Source: Clostridia bacterium (GTDB lineage Bacteria; Bacillota; Clostridia; Oscillospirales; Acutalibacteraceae). From it: a stretch of DNA of 64,000 bases. The DNA lies in NCBI GenBank assembly GCA_017550625.1, contig JAFZOL010000034.1, positions 1 through 64,000 of the forward strand, read 5' to 3'. The notes beneath the pieces were generated by a model. The model saw only the letters and a program-made list of their open reading frames with translations, made no database searches and was not told where the DNA came from. Below, one piece after another: positions 15,968 through 24,230 of the stretch. Each line of letters opens with the position of its first letter. Positions within the stretch are counted from its first letter, which is position 1. Made by a program: the position numbers and the translations under genes.

Positions 15968-17476
15968 ATGTCGGTCCTCACGAAAAGAACGTCGGGGTCC
16001 ATGTTTCGGCGGTTTTTCTCGCTGATGACCCTCACCGTCATTTTTTCTCTCACAGCGGCGAGCTTTTCGCTGATGTTTTCCTTTTTGCGCTTTTGGAAGA
16101 CCGACCATTTCAAAGGATTAGCTGACGACGCTCTGAGCTTTGCTCGGAGCGTTACGCAGTTATATGACGAGGATAAAGAGATCTTCCCGATCAACGAAGA
16201 GAACGATTCTGCGTTCCTGCTGTCGTCGTCCTTCCTCACGGTGTCGGGCCGCAGCGCCGGCGAACTGTATATCGTGGACGAGGACGGGCAGATTATACTG
16301 TGTAAAGAGATGATCGCGCTCAACGGCGAAACGCTGTCGCTTTCGCCGCCGGATGCTTACCGCACGTTCACGATCCCGCCCGAAAAGATCGTCGAGGCGC
16401 GCGCGAACTTCCCGGAACCCCTGAAAGAAGAGACCGACGCCCTGCCCGGCCACCCGGACGAGACCTTTTTCGTGCTCGCGCCCCTCATCCCCGACGGGCA
16501 ATATTTCGTCGTGCTGCTGCAGGACGTCCAGTCGTCCTACGTGCCCTACACGTCCGACCTGTTCCGTATGGTGCTCGGCACGGCCTTCTGGGCGATCGCG
16601 CTGGCGTTCGTGCTCGCGCTCATCAACTCCCACCGGCTCGTAAAGCCTCTCAAAAACATCACCGAGGCCACCAAGCAGTTCGCCTCGGGCAATTTCGACG
16701 CCCGCATCAAGCCCGGTGACACCTATTCGGAGCTTCGGGAGCTCATCGAGTCGTTCAACTCCATGGCCGATAGCCTGCAGTCGATCGACGAATCGCGATC
16801 CCGGTTCGTGGCGGATACCTCGCACGAATTAAAGACGCCCATGACCATCATCAGCGGCTTCGTCGACGGCATCCTCGACGGCACGATCCCGCCTGAGGAT
16901 ACCGAAAAATACCTGCGCATCGTGTCCGACGAGACCAAGCGCCTGTCGCGCCTCGTGGTGTCGATGCTCAACATCTCGAAGATTGAGGCGGATAAGCTCA
17001 AGCTCACGCTCACCGACGTGGCTCTGGACGATATGCTGTGCAAAACGGTCGTCGGCTTCGAAAAAACGATCGGCGACAAAAACATCTCCGTGTTCGGGCT
17101 CGACGAGCTCGAACCCGTCACGGTACCGGCGGACGACACCCTGCTCGGGCAGATCTTATATAACCTCATCGACAACGCGGTGAAATTCACGCCCGACTAC
17201 GGCGAGATCCGCGTCTCCCTCACGCAGGACAAAAAGACCGCCGTGCTGAAGATCCGCAACTCCGGCAAGGGCATCCCGCCCGAGGAATGCCCGCACATTT
17301 TCGACCGCTTCTATAAGGTGGATAAGTCCCGCGGGCTCGACGCCAAGAGCTTCGGCATCGGCCTGTTCATCGTCAAGTCGGTCATCGAGCTGCACCGCGG
17401 CACGATCTCGGTCGACAGCGTCGTGGACGAATACACCGAATTCACCGTTTGCCTGCCCACGGAACGGCAGTTTTAA
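15968..17476 (+). CDS. Sensor histidine kinase, HAMP-type membrane protein
   Basis: The 502-residue kinase has two membrane helices (about 15-40 and 203-222) that flank a 160-residue extracytoplasmic sensor domain of unknown ligand. A HAMP linker (about 222-275) follows. The HisKA domain shows 'FVADTSHELKTPM' at 280-292 with phospho-acceptor His286. The ATP-binding domain has 'QILYNLIDNAVKFTP' (N box), 'NSGKGIPPEECPHIFDRFYKVD' (G1/F box) and 'SFGIGLFIVKSVIELHRG' (G2). It phosphorylates the regulator encoded just upstream. An architecture without PAS or GAF domains is typical of envelope-stress kinases. Overlapping its stop codon is the direct repeat proposed as the regulator's site at htrA. 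Confidence 0.94.
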   Translation: MSVLTKRTSGSMFRRFFSLMTLTVIFSLTAASFSLMFSFLRFWKTDHFKGLADDALSFARSVTQLYDEDKEIFPINEENDSAFLLSSSFLTVSGRSAGELYIVDEDGQIILCKEMIALNGETLSLSPPDAYRTFTIPPEKIVEARANFPEPLKEETDALPGHPDETFFVLAPLIPDGQYFVVLLQDVQSSYVPYTSDLFRMVLGTAFWAIALAFVLALINSHRLVKPLKNITEATKQFASGNFDARIKPGDTYSELRELIESFNSMADSLQSIDESRSRFVADTSHELKTPMTIISGFVDGILDGTIPPEDTEKYLRIVSDETKRLSRLVVSMLNISKIEADKLKLTLTDVALDDMLCKTVVGFEKTIGDKNISVFGLDELEPVTVPADDTLLGQILYNLIDNAVKFTPDYGEIRVSLTQDKKTAVLKIRNSGKGIPPEECPHIFDRFYKVDKSRGLDAKSFGIGLFIVKSVIELHRGTISVDSVVDEYTEFTVCLPTERQF

Positions 17477-17504
17477 AGTCGGTTTAAATATTTGATCATA
17501 TAAT
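17472..17504 (+). promoter_or_regulatory. Putative response-regulator box and -10 of htrA
   Basis: TTTAAA occurs at 17472-17477 and again at 17483-17488, exactly 11 bases apart, in the -35 region of a TATAAT box (17499-17504) that lacks a good -35. This is the layout expected for activation by an OmpR/PhoB-type regulator. Binding is inferred. Confidence 0.5.
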
Positions 17505-17536
17505 CCTGTCAGACAGAAGAGAAAGGATATATACAA

Positions 17537-19216
17537 ATGGACGATCGTAACGATTACAACGGATATAACGAGCCTTACAGGCCCGAAAACGCAGACCCGC
17601 CCGCCGCGGAGCAGCCCGCGCCTCCCGCCCCGGAATTCGGCGCTTACGGCTTTACGCCCGAAGAGCCCGGCGAGCGCCCCGAAGCGCCCGCCGAAAACCC
17701 GCAATTCGGCGGCGAGTCCCCCGCGTCAAGGCCGCAGCCGCAGAGCCCGCTTTTCGGCACCTACCGCATGCCGCAGCAAAACGGAGGCTACGTGCCGCCG
17801 TCCTACGTGCCGCCGCAGTCCCAGCCCTCGGCGCCCCGCTACGCCTACACCGAAACGCCCGAGCCCGAAAAAAAGAGCGGCAAGGGCGGCAAGATCCTGC
17901 TCGCGGTCCTCGCCGCGATCGCCCTCATCGTGGCGGGCATCCTGATCAAGACCTTTATCGACAACAGGGATAAAACGCCGAACGCCTCCCGTCCCTCCGG
18001 CTCCGCCGCCGACCATGAAGAGATCGACAACGTGGACGAGGTCGCCACCAAGGCGACGCCCTCGGTCGAAGTCACCGTCGGCGCCGACAGCACGCTCGAG
18101 GCCACAGAGATCTACAAAAAGATCCTGCCCTCGTCCGTGGGCGTGCTCGTCTATTCCAAGTCCTCCAAGAACCTGCTCTCCGAGGGCTCCGGCGTGATCT
18201 ATCAGGAGGATAACGACGGCAAATACACCTACATCGTGACCTGCGCGCACGTGATCAAGGGCACGAACCAGAGCATCATGGTGCAGCTCTCCACCGACGA
18301 GACCGAGATCCCTGCGCAGGTGGTCGGCTACGATTCCCGCACCGACATCGGCGTGATCCGCATCCAGAAGAGCGGCCTCACGGCCATCGAGATCGGCGAC
18401 AGCGACAAGCTTGTGGTCGGCGAAACCGTTTACGCCATCGGCAATCCCGGCGGCACCGAGTTCGCCTTCACGTTCACCAACGGCATCGTCACCGCCCTCG
18501 ACCGCCCGGTGTCCTCGTCCTCGTCCGGCTACACGATGGAATGCATCCAGCACAACGTGGCCATCAACCCCGGCAACTCCGGCGGCGCGCTCGTGAACCG
18601 CTTCGGCCAGCTCATCGGCATCAACTCGATGAAGATCGTGGCGGCGGACTACGAGGGCATGGGCTTCGCGGTCCCGTCCTCGGTGTTCGTCAAGGTCATC
18701 AACGAGATCGTTGCCAACGGCTACGTCACCGCCCGCCCGAAGATCGGCATCTCATATGTGCGCGCGTCCGAAGAGCAGGCCTACGCCATGTTTGTGGCGA
18801 TCAAGGATCTGCCCGCCGGCTCCATCGTGGTGGCTGAGATCAGCAAGGATTCCGATTTCTACGGCAGGCTGCAGCAGGGCGACCTCGTTACCGCCATCAA
18901 CGGCAAAGACCTCGACACGGCAGCCGACCTCGCCGCCTTCGTCGAGACCATGAAGGTGGGCGACACGATCACGCTGCACGTGGTGCACATCAACCGCGAC
19001 TATTCGTTCACAGAAGAAGATATCACCGGCAAGCTCGTGGAGGATAAAGAGACCCTCGAGGAAGAAGAGCCCGAAACCTCGTATTTCGACGACTACTTCG
19101 GCTCGGGCGACGATGATTACGACGATTACTATGACGACTACGGCGACGACTACGGCGATGATTACGGCGATTTCGGCGGGTTCGACGATTTCTTCCGTTA
19201 TTACTTCGGCCGCTGA
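17537..19216 (+). CDS. htrA: HtrA/DegP-like membrane serine protease with PDZ domain
   Basis: A 559-residue protein with a Pro/Glu-rich cytoplasmic N-terminus (1-112), one membrane helix (about 119-141), a trypsin-like protease domain (about 190-385) and a PDZ domain (about 390-495). The catalytic triad is His238 ('VTCAHV'), Asp270 ('SRTDIGV') and Ser348 ('NPGNSGGAL'), all present. It degrades misfolded proteins outside the membrane. The C-terminus (about 520-559) is a tail of Asp, Tyr and Gly repeats ('DDYYDDYGDDYGDDYGDFGG'), unusual for the family and possibly metal- or wall-binding. Immediately upstream is a two-component system whose probable binding repeat covers its promoter, so stress-induced expression is likely. 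Confidence 0.93.
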   Translation: MDDRNDYNGYNEPYRPENADPPAAEQPAPPAPEFGAYGFTPEEPGERPEAPAENPQFGGESPASRPQPQSPLFGTYRMPQQNGGYVPPSYVPPQSQPSAPRYAYTETPEPEKKSGKGGKILLAVLAAIALIVAGILIKTFIDNRDKTPNASRPSGSAADHEEIDNVDEVATKATPSVEVTVGADSTLEATEIYKKILPSSVGVLVYSKSSKNLLSEGSGVIYQEDNDGKYTYIVTCAHVIKGTNQSIMVQLSTDETEIPAQVVGYDSRTDIGVIRIQKSGLTAIEIGDSDKLVVGETVYAIGNPGGTEFAFTFTNGIVTALDRPVSSSSSGYTMECIQHNVAINPGNSGGALVNRFGQLIGINSMKIVAADYEGMGFAVPSSVFVKVINEIVANGYVTARPKIGISYVRASEEQAYAMFVAIKDLPAGSIVVAEISKDSDFYGRLQQGDLVTAINGKDLDTAADLAAFVETMKVGDTITLHVVHINRDYSFTEEDITGKLVEDKETLEEEEPETSYFDDYFGSGDDDYDDYYDDYGDDYGDDYGDFGGFDDFFRYYFGR

Positions 19217-19232
19217 GCCATAAAAAACAACG

Positions 19233-19265
19233 ATCCCCGGCGTGTTCAAACGCCGGGGATTCTTT
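19233..19265. terminator. Bidirectional terminator between htrA and the ceramidase-like gene
   Basis: ATCCCCGGCG (19233-19242) pairs with CGCCGGGGAT (19251-19260), with an A-rich left flank and TCTTT on the right. It serves two convergent genes. Confidence 0.85.
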
Positions 19266-19281
19266 ATGTCTTTTGATTTGT

Positions 19282-20715
19282 TCAGCCGAAATCCTCCACG
19301 ACCTCGGCGAAAGCATCGGCGATCGCGCGCTGCGTTTCGGGGCCCATGGAGTTGGTTTCGTGATAGTGGCGTTCGTCGAAGCGGTCGCGCGCCGTCTCAA
19401 GATAGGGCTCGGTGGGGTGCAGGATGAACTCGTTGCGGTCCACGCTGTATCCGGTCATGTCGTTCGTCACGCCGAACACGATAAGGTCCGGGTCGCCCGC
19501 GATCTCGGCAAGCGGCTGGGCGTTGACCTCGGGCCCGAGGCCGGTGGCGCTCTCTTCGGCGCTGCGGTAGCCGCCGTACACGGTCGTCACAAAGCACTCG
19601 CCCGGCAGCAGCAGAATCTTTTGGTCGCCGAAGGTCATATAGGTCATCTCGGTCTTCATCGCCACGCCCGTGGCCGAGCGGTCGTCCGGGAAGGGCCTGA
19701 AGCTCATCGTGCCGAGCATCGCCAGAAACAGCAGCACGTTGTTGTCCACGGGCAGATAGAACTGCCTGCGCAAAAACCGGATCTCGGGCTTCAGCTCGCG
19801 CTCGTCGGTGATCGACACGGCTGCGTCGGCATAGAACTTGCCCTGCTTTTTGATCGTGTCCACGGGGTCTTTGCCGTCGAGGTCGGCCGCGTCCATGCCG
19901 CCGATCGCGCCGATGCCGAAAAACACGTCCGCGCCGATGAGCTTTTTGATCTCCTCGCGCATGTAATAGGGGAATTCGCCCGAAAGCATGCGGTTATTGC
20001 CGCCAAGCGAATTCGGGTGCGCGCCGACGTTCACGATGAACACGTCGCGGCTGCCGTCGTCGGGATGGAAGCGCAGACGGTAGAGCACCTCGTGCCGGTC
20101 GGTGAAGGGGCGCTTGCACTTGAGCCCGCCCGGGATGGGCGCCTGCCCCGCATAAAGAACGCCGGGACGGCGGGTCAGAAAGGCGACTTCCGCCGTGCGC
20201 AGAGCCTTCTCAAACAGCATTTCCATGTATTCGGGGTCCTTGCCGTCGGACGGGATCGACAAAAACGGTTTGCCCCAATAGCCCACGGTGTCGAGCCCCG
20301 AATGGGAATGCGTGCAGCTCACGTTGACGCTGCGGCAGCCCTTGATGATCTTCGAGCCGGCGATCTTCGCGCGGATGCGCTCCACCTCTACGTTCGTGAG
20401 GCCCACGATGTCGGCGGATAGCCACAGCATGCCGTCGCTGCCGCCGCAGTCGACCCACAGCGCATGGATATACGCGGGCGTGAGCACGCCCTCCATCTTA
20501 TGGCCGGAGCCATGCCCCGCGATATAATACGTTTTGCCGCTGTTTTCGGGCGGCATGATGTCGTCCATCGCGAAGCCCACGCGATAGCATTCCCCCGCGA
20601 TCGTCAGGGGGCCGTTGCGCGCGATATCCTGCCGTATCACGTCGCGGCGCACCTTTTTGCCGTAACGCGCGGTCACTTTTTGTATGGCGCTTGACGCCAC
20701 GTCCATGATCGCCAT
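19282..20715 (-). CDS. Neutral/alkaline ceramidase-like amidohydrolase
   Basis: The 477-residue protein matches the N-terminal catalytic domain pattern of neutral non-lysosomal ceramidases. 'VSCTHSHSGLDTVG' at 132-145 is the zinc-binding HxHSG motif, 'GAHPNSLGG' near 240 gives another zinc-ligand candidate, and 'GDQKILLLPGE' and 'FGVTNDMTGYSV' near 375 and 430 match the later conserved blocks. No signal peptide is seen, so it should be cytoplasmic. The known enzymes cleave the amide of ceramide to sphingosine and a fatty acid. Bacterial relatives of this length may hydrolyse other N-acyl compounds, so the substrate is inferred. It is transcribed on its own after GGGAGGGA, and a transporter gene of the same direction lies upstream of it. 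Confidence 0.75.
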   Translation of the reverse strand: MAIMDVASSAIQKVTARYGKKVRRDVIRQDIARNGPLTIAGECYRVGFAMDDIMPPENSGKTYYIAGHGSGHKMEGVLTPAYIHALWVDCGGSDGMLWLSADIVGLTNVEVERIRAKIAGSKIIKGCRSVNVSCTHSHSGLDTVGYWGKPFLSIPSDGKDPEYMEMLFEKALRTAEVAFLTRRPGVLYAGQAPIPGGLKCKRPFTDRHEVLYRLRFHPDDGSRDVFIVNVGAHPNSLGGNNRMLSGEFPYYMREEIKKLIGADVFFGIGAIGGMDAADLDGKDPVDTIKKQGKFYADAAVSITDERELKPEIRFLRRQFYLPVDNNVLLFLAMLGTMSFRPFPDDRSATGVAMKTEMTYMTFGDQKILLLPGECFVTTVYGGYRSAEESATGLGPEVNAQPLAEIAGDPDLIVFGVTNDMTGYSVDRNEFILHPTEPYLETARDRFDERHYHETNSMGPETQRAIADAFAEVVEDFG

Positions 20716-20806
20716 CGCGATCCCTCCCTTGAACCGGAATCTTCTGCCTTCACTATAGCAGGCGTCTGTGGACAGGGTGTTGCCGAATTGTAAATAATCA
20801 GAAGCG

Positions 20807-22327
20807 TCAGTTCGCGTTCTCTTCCGTCATCTTGCCCGCGGCTTCTTTTTCCGCGACGCGTTTGGCGCGCATCTTCTGCAGCTCGGCATAGATCTCGGCC
20901 TTCTTTTCGCCGGTGTAGTTGTCGAACAGATAGGTCGCCGAGGCCAAAAAGTTTCCGATCACGCCGAACAGGATGAACATCATAAACAGCGATTTGAGCG
21001 TCGATTCGCTCTGCACGGGCTTCACGTCGTTGCCGTTCTCGTCCGTATAGTTCGGCAAAAAGTTGATCTTGCCGAATATGATATTATAAATGTTCGTCCT
21101 GATCACGTTGAACACGTTGCCCAGCATGCTCTGCGTGGCGGTGATGAAGCCCTCGGCGTGGATGGGACGGCCGAAGCGTTTTTCGGCATACCATTCCATG
21201 TAGTCGGTCGAGTCGCCCACCATCACCTTTTTCGAAGCCGAGATCGCGTTGTTCGGCATGCCGGCGAGGCCGATCATCAGGCCCAGGGCGAGCTTGCGGG
21301 CCTGCATCTTTTTGCTGCTGAAGCCGAGCCCCAACAGCCCCATGAGCGAATAGAAAATGCCGGTGTATCCGAACCCGCCCGAAAGCACGGTGCGCGCCGA
21401 GAAGTGGTTGCCGAGGAACGGCACCGCCAGCAGGCCTGCGTACGAAAGCGTGCTGCTCACGACGCCCATCCAGAACTGGAGCGACAGATCGCCCAGCACG
21501 TCCTCATACATATACGGCAGCAGGGTGTAGCTCATCTGGCGGATCTGCTCGAAGAACGTGGCGATCTCCACGATGATGAAGGTGCGGTTGTGCAGCACCG
21601 AGAGCATCGTCTCCCTGTCCCACGCGAGCTTTTCTTTTTCGGGCCGCTGCTCCACGCGGATCTTCTCGTTCAGCGTGAAATACGGGGCGTACATGAGCGA
21701 CACGCCCAGCACGCAGAACACGAGAGCCGAGAAGAAATAGTAATACCTCTGTTTGAGCGCGTCTTTCGTGGTGCCCACCAACAAGGGGATCACCGCGCCC
21801 GGCAGCATCGAGCCGAGGCTGGATGCCAGCGTGCCCACGGTATAAAAGTTTTTGCGGTCCTTCGCGTTGTTGGTCATGCGCAGCGACAGCGTGTTGAGCG
21901 AGGCGTCGTAAAACGCGTCGCTCACGTTGAAGATCAGGTGGAACACCATCATCCAGATAAAGTTCCTGAACGGGTCCTCCGTCGGCACGATGAACAACAA
22001 TAGCGACGTGATCGCGAACGGGATCGGCGTGATCCCGGTGATGATCTTCGTGGGCGTCTTTTTGCCCGGCTTCGTCGGCGTGTCGAGGATATAGCCAGAA
22101 ACCGCGCCCGTCACGAAGCCCAGCGCCAGCGCGATGTTGCTGTAAAGCGTGATGTGATCGGCCTCGATCCTCATGAACGTGCGGAAGAACTTATCCGCAA
22201 ACGTGCCGATGGCGTCCTGCCCCATGCAGTTGCCGAAAATGCCGCCGCAGTAACCGAGCTGCTCCTTGAGCGTAAAGCTCGGGTTCGGCGCGAAAAACCG
22301 ATCCTTGAGTTCTGTGATCCTGCCCAT
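20807..22327 (-). CDS. MFS transporter, GPH (glycoside-pentoside-hexuronide) type
   Basis: A 506-residue membrane protein with about twelve hydrophobic helices. I place the start at the ATG of 'MGRITELKDRF' because GGAGG stands eight bases before it; the longer frame runs through the promoter. Features such as 'YSNIALALGFVTGAVSGYILDTPTKPGKKTP' in the first cytoplasmic loop and 'FHLIFNVSDAFYDASLNTLSLRMTNNAKDR' fit the GPH sugar:cation symporters. The C-terminus carries a charged tail ('AELQKMRAKRVAEKEAAGKM'). It probably imports a glycoside or uronide. Its promoter lies back to back with that of an alpha-toroid enzyme, so the two could act on one substrate. Confidence 0.85.
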   Translation of the reverse strand: MGRITELKDRFFAPNPSFTLKEQLGYCGGIFGNCMGQDAIGTFADKFFRTFMRIEADHITLYSNIALALGFVTGAVSGYILDTPTKPGKKTPTKIITGITPIPFAITSLLLFIVPTEDPFRNFIWMMVFHLIFNVSDAFYDASLNTLSLRMTNNAKDRKNFYTVGTLASSLGSMLPGAVIPLLVGTTKDALKQRYYYFFSALVFCVLGVSLMYAPYFTLNEKIRVEQRPEKEKLAWDRETMLSVLHNRTFIIVEIATFFEQIRQMSYTLLPYMYEDVLGDLSLQFWMGVVSSTLSYAGLLAVPFLGNHFSARTVLSGGFGYTGIFYSLMGLLGLGFSSKKMQARKLALGLMIGLAGMPNNAISASKKVMVGDSTDYMEWYAEKRFGRPIHAEGFITATQSMLGNVFNVIRTNIYNIIFGKINFLPNYTDENGNDVKPVQSESTLKSLFMMFILFGVIGNFLASATYLFDNYTGEKKAEIYAELQKMRAKRVAEKEAAGKMTEENAN

Positions 22328-22358
22328 CCGGTCCGCCTCCTTCATATGTTCTTTTATT

Positions 22359-22387
22359 ATTATAATACATTGATATTTATAATTCAA
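22359..22387 (-). promoter_or_regulatory. Promoter of the GPH transporter
   Basis: On the minus strand: TTGAAT (22382-22387), 17 bases, TATAAT (22359-22364). Confidence 0.75.
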
Positions 22388-22391
22388 TAGC

Positions 22392-22420
22392 TTGTTTCGG
22401 CTGATTTTTCGTGGTATACT
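22392..22420 (+). promoter_or_regulatory. Promoter of the alpha-toroid enzyme gene
   Basis: TTGTTT (22392-22397), 17 bases, TATACT (22415-22420). It is divergent from the transporter promoter, with only four bases between the two -35 boxes, so one regulator could control both. Confidence 0.65.
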
Positions 22421-22457
22421 CAAATCAAGATCAAGCAACAAAAGGGGAGGGATAGAG

Positions 22458-24188
22458 ATGCGCGCGCAGCCCGAACGTGAGGTTTTTTCACTGCTCAGCG
22501 ACTGGGGCGAGGGGATGCTTCGCCTGCAGATCGACGCGCCCGCCGATCAAACGCGCCGCGGCGCGCTTTTGTGTCCCGCCTGCGGCAGGATTCACGGCCG
22601 CTGCCACGAGGCTGTCTATCCGCTGCTCTGCCTTGCCGAACGAACGGGGGAGGGGCGTTACCTCTCCGCTGCAAAAAACCTGTTTGACTGGGGCGAGAAC
22701 ATGCTCTGCGAAGACGGGGCGGTGAAAAACGACTTCGAATCCGGCTGGAAGGGAGTCACGGCCTTCGCGGCGATCGCCCTGCACGACGCGCTCAAATACC
22801 ACGGTTCGCTCCTGTCCGCCCCCGAACGCGCCGCGTGGGAAGCGCGCCTTCGCGGTTACGGGGAATGGGTATATCTGAATCTCACGCCCGAGCGCACCCC
22901 GGCCTATCTCAATTACTACGCGGCGGCCGCCGCGGCAACGGCGCTTCTCGGCACATACTTCGGCAGGGACGACTACATCTCCCGTGCGCGGGAGCTCGCG
23001 GTCTACTGCCTGTCACACGTCAGCGGAAACGGCCTTCTATACGGCGAGGGCCGTCCCAACGACGCCGTTACCCCGAAAGGCTGCCGCCCCTTCGACCTCG
23101 GCGGCTATAATGTCGAAGAATCCCTGCCGTGTCTCTTCCGCTGCGCCGTTGCCCTCGGCGACGAAACCGCGCTCAAAGCCGTGAAAAACCTGTTCCGCGC
23201 CCATCTTTTATGGATGCTGCCCGACGGCGGCTGGGATGACAGCGTGGGCACGCGCGCGTTCAAATGGACCTATTGGGGCAGCCGTACGGCCGACGGCTGT
23301 CAGGAGGCGCTGTTCGCCCTCGGCAAAACCGACCCCGTGTTCGCCGAGGCTGCGCTCAGAAATCTCTCGCTTCTTCGCCGCTGCACGCAAAACGGCTTTC
23401 TTGCCGGCGGGCCGGATTACGCCCGGCACGGCGAAACCCCCTGCGTCCACCACACGTTCTGCCACGCCAAAGCGCTCGCGGGCGCGCTGAACGCCGGTAT
23501 TCCCGCTGTCCCGCGCGTGCCGCTGCCTGCCGACGCGCCCGCGCCTCTCGTCTTTTACCCCGAGCTCGACGCCGTGCGCGCCTCCTGCGGCGGTTGGCGC
23601 ATGGACGTCACGGGCTACGACTTCTCATATATGAAGGGCGACCACGCGTCCGGCGGCGCGGTCAGCCTGCTCTGGCACGAAAAGGCCGGCCCGCTGATCG
23701 CCGTCGGCGCGGTGGACGAGCCTTCTCGCGAGCCCCTGAATCTCCAGAAGTCTACGCACCCCGAAGACTGCCGCTGCACGTGCCCGCGCATTGAAATCAC
23801 GCTTGACGGCGTGAGGTACGGTAGTCTTTACGATTTCGGGGCGGCGCTTGCCGCATCTTCCGCGCCCGATCGGGTCACGGCGGACATCCGAGCCTTTCTC
23901 TGCGACGCCGGTCACCGCCGCATGCCTGGCGACGGCGTGTGCACGATGTGTTATTCGCTCACACCTTCTATGCTCGAGATCACCGGCAGCGTACCGCCCG
24001 CGCAGGCGGGGGACGCGCGCTTCTTCCTGCCTTTGATCGGCGAAAAAGCCGCCATCGAGGTTCGGCAGGGGATTCTTACGGGCCCGCCGAAGCCGTTCTT
24101 CAACCTGAACCCGGGCTTTGTGGGCTTCGAATACGCGATCGCACCGGATGAACGCGGCGTGTTCAGGTTATGTATCACAGTCAAATAA
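22458..24188 (+). CDS. Putative alpha/alpha-toroid carbohydrate-active enzyme, unassigned
   Basis: The ATG at 22458 follows GGGGAGG and gives 576 residues. I cannot assign a family with certainty. The first 350 residues show repeated helix pairs with aromatic-rich turns ('LFDWGENMLCEDGAVKNDFESGWKG' within 70-100, 'YLNYYAAAAAATALLG', 'LPDGGWDDSVGTRAFKWTYWGSR'), the pattern of six-hairpin glycosidases and polysaccharide lyases. The last 200 residues are beta-rich ('MDVTGYDFSYMKGDHASGGAVSLLWHEKAGPLI'), as in heparinase II/III-like lyases, which pair a toroid with a beta-sandwich. No signal peptide is seen, so it would act on imported oligosaccharides. The divergent sugar-type transporter supports this. 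Cys residues are unusually frequent. Confidence 0.6.
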   Translation: MRAQPEREVFSLLSDWGEGMLRLQIDAPADQTRRGALLCPACGRIHGRCHEAVYPLLCLAERTGEGRYLSAAKNLFDWGENMLCEDGAVKNDFESGWKGVTAFAAIALHDALKYHGSLLSAPERAAWEARLRGYGEWVYLNLTPERTPAYLNYYAAAAAATALLGTYFGRDDYISRARELAVYCLSHVSGNGLLYGEGRPNDAVTPKGCRPFDLGGYNVEESLPCLFRCAVALGDETALKAVKNLFRAHLLWMLPDGGWDDSVGTRAFKWTYWGSRTADGCQEALFALGKTDPVFAEAALRNLSLLRRCTQNGFLAGGPDYARHGETPCVHHTFCHAKALAGALNAGIPAVPRVPLPADAPAPLVFYPELDAVRASCGGWRMDVTGYDFSYMKGDHASGGAVSLLWHEKAGPLIAVGAVDEPSREPLNLQKSTHPEDCRCTCPRIEITLDGVRYGSLYDFGAALAASSAPDRVTADIRAFLCDAGHRRMPGDGVCTMCYSLTPSMLEITGSVPPAQAGDARFFLPLIGEKAAIEVRQGILTGPPKPFFNLNPGFVGFEYAIAPDERGVFRLCITVK

Positions 24189-24215
24189 AAAAGCCGTCGC
24201 GGGACGGTTTTTTTT
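24187..24215 (+). terminator. Terminator after the alpha-toroid enzyme
   Basis: CCGTC (24194-24198) pairs with GACGG (24203-24207), extended by A-runs and T-runs. It could also serve the convergent lipase gene. Confidence 0.75.
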
Positions 24216-24230
24216 ATGCGTATATAAGGA

